Translations under genes and position numbers: made by a program
Notes under the pieces: generated by a model
The model's database searches: none
What the model saw: only the letters and a program-made list of their open reading frames with translations
Told to the model about the DNA's origin: nothing
Assembly (NCBI GenBank): GCA_936924635.1
Contig: CAKZHP010000109.1
Location: 1 to 26,068, forward strand
Source of the DNA: an uncultured Propionibacteriaceae bacterium
Lineage (GTDB): Bacteria > Actinomycetota > Actinomycetes > Propionibacteriales > Propionibacteriaceae
Direction of reading: 5' to 3'
DNA length: 26,068 nt
Part shown: in pieces, positions 22,736 through 26,068 of the stretch
How the letters are laid out: each line of letters opens with the position of its first letter
Position numbering within the stretch: the first letter of the stretch is position 1

Positions 22736-23773
22736 CTACTTCTTCGGGAACTTCTTGTTGGCGGCCACCGCGGCGTCGTACAGCTTCTGGCGCACCGGGT
22801 TGCTCACCGACTCCTTGACCAGCGACTCCACCGACGACTTGAACGCGGCGGTGTCGACGTCGTCGTTGAACTTGGCGCCCAGCTTCTCGGCGTTCGCCTT
22901 GGAGGTCTTCACGAAGTCGACGAATCCGTCGTCGGCCATCTTGCGGGTCTCCGGGATGAGCTTGAGGAAGGCCGCCTTGTCCTCGGCGCTCATGGCGTTG
23001 AGCGTCTTGGTGTTGATGAGCAGGTAGTCGGGGATCATCAGGTGGCGGGTGTAGGAGTAGTACTTCGCGACCTCGTCGTGCTTGAGGGCGTCGAAGACCG
23101 TCTCGTTGTTCTCGGCGCCGTCGAGCACGCCCGACTGCAGCGCGCCGTACACCTCGCCCTGGCCCATGGGCGACGCGATCGCGCCCATGCCCTGGATCAT
23201 CTTCACCTGCGAGTCGGACTGCTGCACCCGCACCTTGAGGCCCTTGAGGTCGGCCGGCGACTTGATCGCGCGCTTGCTGTTGTAGACGTTGCGCACGCCC
23301 GCGTGCAGGGCGGCCAGCACGGTGATGTTCTTGCTGGCCTCGACCGAGGCGAACAGCTCCTTGAGCAGCGAGTCGTCGCCGAAGACCGCGTTCTGGGCCT
23401 CGATCGACTCGAAGACGTACGGCAGGTTGAAGACGATGAAGTCCTTGTTGAAGCCCTCCATCACGGGCCCGCCGACGTACATCATCTCGACCGTGCCGTT
23501 GGAGAGGTTCTGGATGACCTCGTTCTGGCTGCCGAGCTGCTCGTTGGGGTAGGGCTCCACGGTGTAGCGGTTGTCGGTGGCCGCGGCGAGCTTCTTGCCG
23601 AGCTCAGCCGCGGCCTTGAACTGCGGGTGCTCGGCGGTCTGGTTGAAGGCCAGCTTCCAGGTGGTGCCGGCCTTGGTCCCGGAACCACCGGCTCCAGAGC
23701 CTCCGCACGCCGCGACGGCGGGCAGCGCCAGGCCGGCCGAGGCACCGAGGAAGATTCGGCGGGACAGGGTCAT
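22736..23773 (-). CDS. dctP: TRAP transporter solute-binding lipoprotein, DctP type
   Basis: DctP is the extracytoplasmic protein that captures the substrate for the DctQM permease. The 345-residue precursor starts with a twin-basic signal (MTLSRRIFLGASAGLALP) and a lipobox AVAAC near residue 23, so it should be a membrane-anchored lipoprotein, as expected for a Gram-positive cell. Family features are LAFNQTAEHPQFKAAAELGK, LGSQNEVIQNLSNGTVEMMY, GLKVRVQQSD and GEVYGALQSGVLDGAENNE. The Arg in KVRVQ corresponds to the residue that salt-bridges the substrate carboxylate in characterised TRAP proteins. The ATG start at 23773 has AAAGGAG six bases upstream. It is the first gene of the operon. Confidence 0.95.
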   Translation of the reverse strand: MTLSRRIFLGASAGLALPAVAACGGSGAGGSGTKAGTTWKLAFNQTAEHPQFKAAAELGKKLAAATDNRYTVEPYPNEQLGSQNEVIQNLSNGTVEMMYVGGPVMEGFNKDFIVFNLPYVFESIEAQNAVFGDDSLLKELFASVEASKNITVLAALHAGVRNVYNSKRAIKSPADLKGLKVRVQQSDSQVKMIQGMGAIASPMGQGEVYGALQSGVLDGAENNETVFDALKHDEVAKYYSYTRHLMIPDYLLINTKTLNAMSAEDKAAFLKLIPETRKMADDGFVDFVKTSKANAEKLGAKFNDDVDTAAFKSSVESLVKESVSNPVRQKLYDAAVAANKKFPKK

Positions 23774-23866
23774 GAGTGCTCCTTTGCATGGCGACGTCGG
23801 CGACGTCAGCGTGTCTCAACCCGGCACGAGACGAACGACCTCAGGACCGGCGGCCCCAGCCTCGTA

Positions 23867-23872
23867 CGTCAA
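23867..23872 (-). promoter_or_regulatory. Possible -35 element of the dctP operon
   Basis: On the minus strand TTGACG lies directly next to the 17-bp palindrome and 94 bases from the dctP start. A good -10 hexamer at 16-19 bases was not found, so the call is weak. If real, a regulator on the palindrome would touch RNA polymerase at -35. Confidence 0.3.
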
Positions 23873-23889
23873 TTGGAACCGTGTTCCAA
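23873..23889. promoter_or_regulatory. 17-bp perfect palindrome, probable IclR-family operator
   Basis: TTGGAAC at 23873-23879, spacer CGT, and GTTCCAA at 23883-23889 form a perfect inverted repeat in the 209-base gap between divergent dctP and the FAH-family gene. IclR-family operators are typically short palindromes of GGAAC/GTTCC or GAAA/TTTC type with three to five bases in the middle; this fits that shape. The operon encodes an IclR regulator. Its AT-rich composition also stands out from the surrounding DNA. I found no second copy in the window. Confidence 0.65.
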
Positions 23890-23982
23890 CTGATGACCGC
23901 AACTGTAGAGCCACGCGAAGTTCTGCAAGGCTGTTGCCAGGTGTTGATGTGGTCACGACTCGTAACGACGGAGAGGACGACG

Positions 23983-24834
23983 ATGCGGTTGATGAGGCTG
24001 GGAGAGCCCGGACACGAGATCCCGGTGGTGCTGGACGGTGAGGTGGCCCGTGACCTGCGGTCGCTGACCGCCGACATCGATGGCGCCTTCCTGTCGGGAG
24101 GTGGCGTGGACCGTGTCCGTACGGCGCTCGAAGACGGGTCGCTGCCGGTGCTGGCGGGCCACGAGTCGATGCGTGTCGGCGCGCCTGTCGCGCGACCGAG
24201 CGCGGTGGTGTGCGTCGGTCAGAACTACGCGGCGCACGCCGCTGAGTCAGGCCAGCAGCCCCCAGAGGTGCCGATCCTGTTCCTCAAGACCCCCAACACC
24301 GTGGTGGGCCCGAACGACGAGGTGCTGGTGCCACGCGGCAGCGAGAAGACCGACTGGGAGGTCGAGCTGGCCGTCGTCATCGGCCGCCGGGCCTCGTACG
24401 TGGAGAGCCCCGAGCAGGCCCTGGACCACATCGCCGGCTACGCGGTCTCGAACGACGTCTCCGAGCGCGCCTACCAGATCGAGGTCTCCGGCGGCCAGTG
24501 GTCGAAGGGCAAGTGCGCCCCGACGTTCAACCCGCTCGGCCCGTGGCTGGTCACCGCCGACGAGGTGCCCGACCCGCAGGCGCTGCGGCTGCGGAGCTGG
24601 GTGAACGGCGAGCCGCGCCAGGACTCGTCGACGGCCGACATGGTCTTCTCCGTGGCCCACCTGGTGTGGCACGTCTCGCAGTACATGGCGCTGGAGCCGG
24701 GCGACGTGCTCAACACCGGCACGCCCCAGGGCGTCGCGCTGTCGGGCCGGTTCCCCTACCTGAGCGCCGGCGACACCATGGCCCTGGAGATCACCGGGCT
24801 GGGTCGCCAGGAGCAGCGGGTCGGCCAGGCCTGA
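23983..24834 (+). CDS. FAH-superfamily hydrolase, similar to 2,4-diketo-3-deoxy sugar-acid hydrolases
   Basis: Fumarylacetoacetase-superfamily enzymes cleave carbon-carbon bonds of beta-diketo acids using a divalent metal. The 283-residue protein has CVGQNYAAHAAESGQQPP, then metal ligands Glu126 and Glu128 in TDWEVELAVVIG and Asp158 in SNDVSERAYQ. Further on are QWSKGKCAPTFNPLGPWLVT and GDVLNTGTPQGVALS. The pattern resembles the subgroup containing 2,4-didehydro-3-deoxy-L-rhamnonate hydrolase, which gives pyruvate and a hydroxyacid; many relatives carry looser names such as ureidoglycolate lyase. The ATG at 23983 follows GGAGAGGA. It is transcribed divergently from the TRAP-kdu operon across a shared palindrome, so joint control is likely. 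The precise substrate is inferred. Confidence 0.85.
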   Translation: MRLMRLGEPGHEIPVVLDGEVARDLRSLTADIDGAFLSGGGVDRVRTALEDGSLPVLAGHESMRVGAPVARPSAVVCVGQNYAAHAAESGQQPPEVPILFLKTPNTVVGPNDEVLVPRGSEKTDWEVELAVVIGRRASYVESPEQALDHIAGYAVSNDVSERAYQIEVSGGQWSKGKCAPTFNPLGPWLVTADEVPDPQALRLRSWVNGEPRQDSSTADMVFSVAHLVWHVSQYMALEPGDVLNTGTPQGVALSGRFPYLSAGDTMALEITGLGRQEQRVGQA

Positions 24835-24850
24835 CCCGTGCTGGCGGCGG

Positions 24851-24868
24851 GGGAGGCCTCAGCCTCCC
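24851..24868. terminator. Bidirectional terminator between the FAH gene and the small membrane-protein gene
   Basis: GGGAGGC at 24851-24857 and GCCTCCC at 24862-24868 form a perfect seven-pair stem with loop CTCA. It lies 16 bases after the FAH stop and overlaps the stop codon (24859-24861) of the convergent gene. There is no T-run. Confidence 0.5.
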
Positions 24869-25269
24869 ACCGCCTGCCACACGAGCCTGGCGACCACCAG
24901 CAGCGTCAGGACCAGGATCGCTCCGCCGCAGCCGATGGCGATGTTGCCCCAGTGGGGGCCCCACGACCGCTGCTGCGGGGCGGTGCCCAGCCGGCCGCTC
25001 GACCAGATCGTGCGGGGGAGCGCGTAGTGAAGATCCGCGCGGTGGCCGGGCGGGACCTCGACCGGCAGGCGGGTCTCCCCGAAGGGGGTGAACCCCTGGA
25101 GGCCCTCCACCTCGACGTCGTGGTGCCCGGCGGTCACCGCGACCACGGTGGTGGGCAGGGACATCGTCACCCGGGTGCCGTCGACGCGGGCCCTCACCCC
25201 GGCGGTGGTGAGGGCGCCGGTGACATGGATGGCGATCTCGCCAAGCGGGCCGTCGGGTTCAGCAGGCAT
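24859..25269 (-). CDS. Small membrane-anchored protein of unknown function
   Basis: I do not recognise this 136-residue protein. The first ~85 residues look beta-rich (EIAIHVTGAL, RVTMSLPTTVVAVTAGHHDV, ETRLPVEVPPGHRADLHYAL), with two segments of the form 'small protein strand - PG/AGHH - strand' that recall PEGA-like modules, though too weakly to assign. A linker rich in Gly, Gln, Ser and Trp follows, then one membrane helix at about residues 110-131 (IAIGCGGAILVLTLLVVARL) and a short tail. Either end could face outward. The ATG at 25269 has no Shine-Dalgarno but lies seven bases after TACGAT, suggesting leaderless translation; the frame extends further upstream to 25371, but that part looks non-coding. 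Confidence 0.65.
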   Translation of the reverse strand: MPAEPDGPLGEIAIHVTGALTTAGVRARVDGTRVTMSLPTTVVAVTAGHHDVEVEGLQGFTPFGETRLPVEVPPGHRADLHYALPRTIWSSGRLGTAPQQRSWGPHWGNIAIGCGGAILVLTLLVVARLVWQAVGG

Positions 25270-25276
25270 GGGCGGG

Positions 25277-25282
25277 ATCGTA
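25277..25282 (-). promoter_or_regulatory. -10 element of the small membrane-protein gene, probably leaderless
   Basis: On the minus strand TACGAT is followed by exactly seven bases and the ATG at 25269. The geometry is the same as at the GH20 gene. No -35 box is obvious. Confidence 0.42.
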
Positions 25283-25436
25283 GGGGCGCGTCGGGCCAGG
25301 GCTGACTCCCGCGGCAGCCCGGCCGATCCGACCGTGGAGGGCTGATCGCGTGGTCGCGGCAGCGACTCCACGATGCCGCGCCGCAGCGGCCTCTGCTCGC
25401 CCCGGCCCGGCTGCCCCCGCTCAGCCCAGACGCAAC

Positions 25437-25473
25437 GCGCGAGGCGCCCACCGTAGGGGTGGGCGCCTCGCGC
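25437..25473 (-). terminator. Strong terminator hairpin after the PadR gene
   Basis: Sixteen bases at 25437-25452 (GCGCGAGGCGCCCACC) pair perfectly with 25458-25473 (GGTGGGCGCCTCGCGC) around the five-base loop GTAGG. It lies 24 bases past the PadR stop, so it should end that transcript and insulate the downstream gene. On the minus strand it is followed by GTTGCGTCT, with only a few T residues. Confidence 0.75.
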
Positions 25474-25496
25474 CGGGGCAGGGCTCGGCCCTCGGC

Positions 25497-26068
25497 TCAG
25501 TCCTCGGTGGACGCCGGGGTGTCGCCGCCCTCGGCGAGCAGGCCGTACACCTTGCGCCGGGTCTCCGCGAGCAGGGCGGCCGCCCGCTCGTGGTCGCGAG
25601 CGGTGCCCGCACCGGTGACGGCCTTGAGCGCCTGCGCCAGCTGCCCGAACTCGTGCCAGAGCGCGTGGTCGGCCCGCGGGTGGCGCGGGGCGCTCGCGTC
25701 ACGGATCTCGTCCCAGGTGCGGGGGGTGTCGGAGCCCACCTCCTCGGCCTCGCGGCCGGCGGCCGTCAGGCGGTAGACCTTGCCGCCCTCCTCGACGGGC
25801 TCGATCAGCCCCTCGTCCGTCAGCTGCGCCAGGGCGGGGTAGATCGTCCCTGGGCTCGGGCGCCAGGCGCCCTCGGTGCGCTCCTCGAGCGCCGAGATGA
25901 GCTGGTAGCCGTTGCGCGGCTCCTCGGCGAGGAGCTGGAGGACGGCGACGCGGACATCGCCCTTGCGGCGCCGGCCGCCACGGCCGCGCGCGAGGGGGCC
26001 GCCCAGGCGGTCGTACGGGTCGAGGCCAGGGCTGCGCCGGCCCCAGTCGTCAGGGCCGTAGCCTCCCC
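25497..26068 (-). CDS. PadR-family transcriptional regulator, start beyond the window
   Basis: A minus-strand frame runs from the right edge to TGA at 25497-25499, giving at least 190 residues. After a Gly/Arg-rich, probably disordered N-terminal part (RGRGGRRRKGDV) comes the PadR winged helix. Its motifs are VRVAVLQLLAEEPRNGYQLI, SALEERTEGAWRPSPGTIY, PALAQLTDEGLIEP and GGKVYRLTAAGREAEE. The C-terminal region is helical (HALWHEFGQLAQALKAVTG, RDHERAAALLAETRRKVYGL), as expected for the dimerisation part. PadR proteins are usually repressors of nearby transport or stress genes; its target is not visible here. The Gly/Arg-rich leader suggests the true start is near the window edge or just past it. 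Confidence 0.88.
   Translation of the reverse strand, partial: GGYGPDDWGRRSPGLDPYDRLGGPLARGRGGRRRKGDVRVAVLQLLAEEPRNGYQLISALEERTEGAWRPSPGTIYPALAQLTDEGLIEPVEEGGKVYRLTAAGREAEEVGSDTPRTWDEIRDASAPRHPRADHALWHEFGQLAQALKAVTGAGTARDHERAAALLAETRRKVYGLLAEGGDTPASTED

Noticed and set aside
23791..23808. Tandem GCGACGTCG/GCGACGTCA in the dctP leader
   Set aside because: Only two nine-base copies differing at the last base, in GC-rich DNA; too short to call a repeat or a regulator site.

Overview
The window (about 70% G+C by eye) is a chromosomal segment from a high-GC actinobacterium. The block ruvC-ruvA-ruvB-yajC-secD-secF-apt-rel is the order known from Actinomycetota. Frequent GTG/TTG starts, 4-nt gene overlaps, terminators without T-tracts and an F420/FMN-type LLM oxidoreductase agree with this. 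Propionibacteriales is my best guess, but I could not test it by comparison.

Layout. (1) 1-8172, plus strand: end of ruvC, then ruvA, ruvB, yajC, secD, secF, apt and rel (Holliday-junction migration, Sec protein export, adenine salvage, (p)ppGpp control). (2) 8306-9550, minus: a three-repeat DUF349 protein, convergent with rel and divergent from hisS (9732-11078, plus). (3) 11080-11830: decayed remains of two sugar ABC-transporter permeases, cut at both ends and frameshifted, running directly into the stop codon of a cytoplasmic GH20 beta-N-acetylhexosaminidase (11828-13381, minus). (4) 13615-16467, plus: aspS and an LLM-class oxidoreductase. (5) 16487-23773, minus: an eight-gene catabolic operon, in transcription order dctP-dctQ-dctM (TRAP importer), a zinc-type dehydrogenase resembling L-idonate 5-dehydrogenase, an IclR regulator, kduI, a D-2-hydroxyacid dehydrogenase and kduD. 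A divergent FAH-superfamily hydrolase gene (23983-24834, plus) shares its control region, which holds a perfect 17-bp palindrome. (6) 24859-26068, minus: a small membrane protein of unknown function and a PadR-family regulator that runs off the window.

The most interesting part is region 5. kduI and kduD are very clear and point to unsaturated uronates (pectin, alginate-like or glycosaminoglycan breakdown products) entering through the TRAP system. The usual next enzymes, KDG kinase and KDPG aldolase, are absent here. In their place are a C-5/C-4-type sugar-acid dehydrogenase, a hydrolase resembling those that split 2,4-diketo-3-deoxy sugar acids into pyruvate plus a hydroxyacid, and a D-2-hydroxyacid dehydrogenase. 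That set could form a non-phosphorylated uronate route. This is inference.

No tRNA, rRNA, CRISPR array, insertion sequence or phage gene was seen. The only stretch longer than 300 bases without an intact gene is 11079-11827, which holds the permease remnants. Other intergenic gaps are about 240 bases or shorter and hold the promoters, palindrome and hairpins listed.
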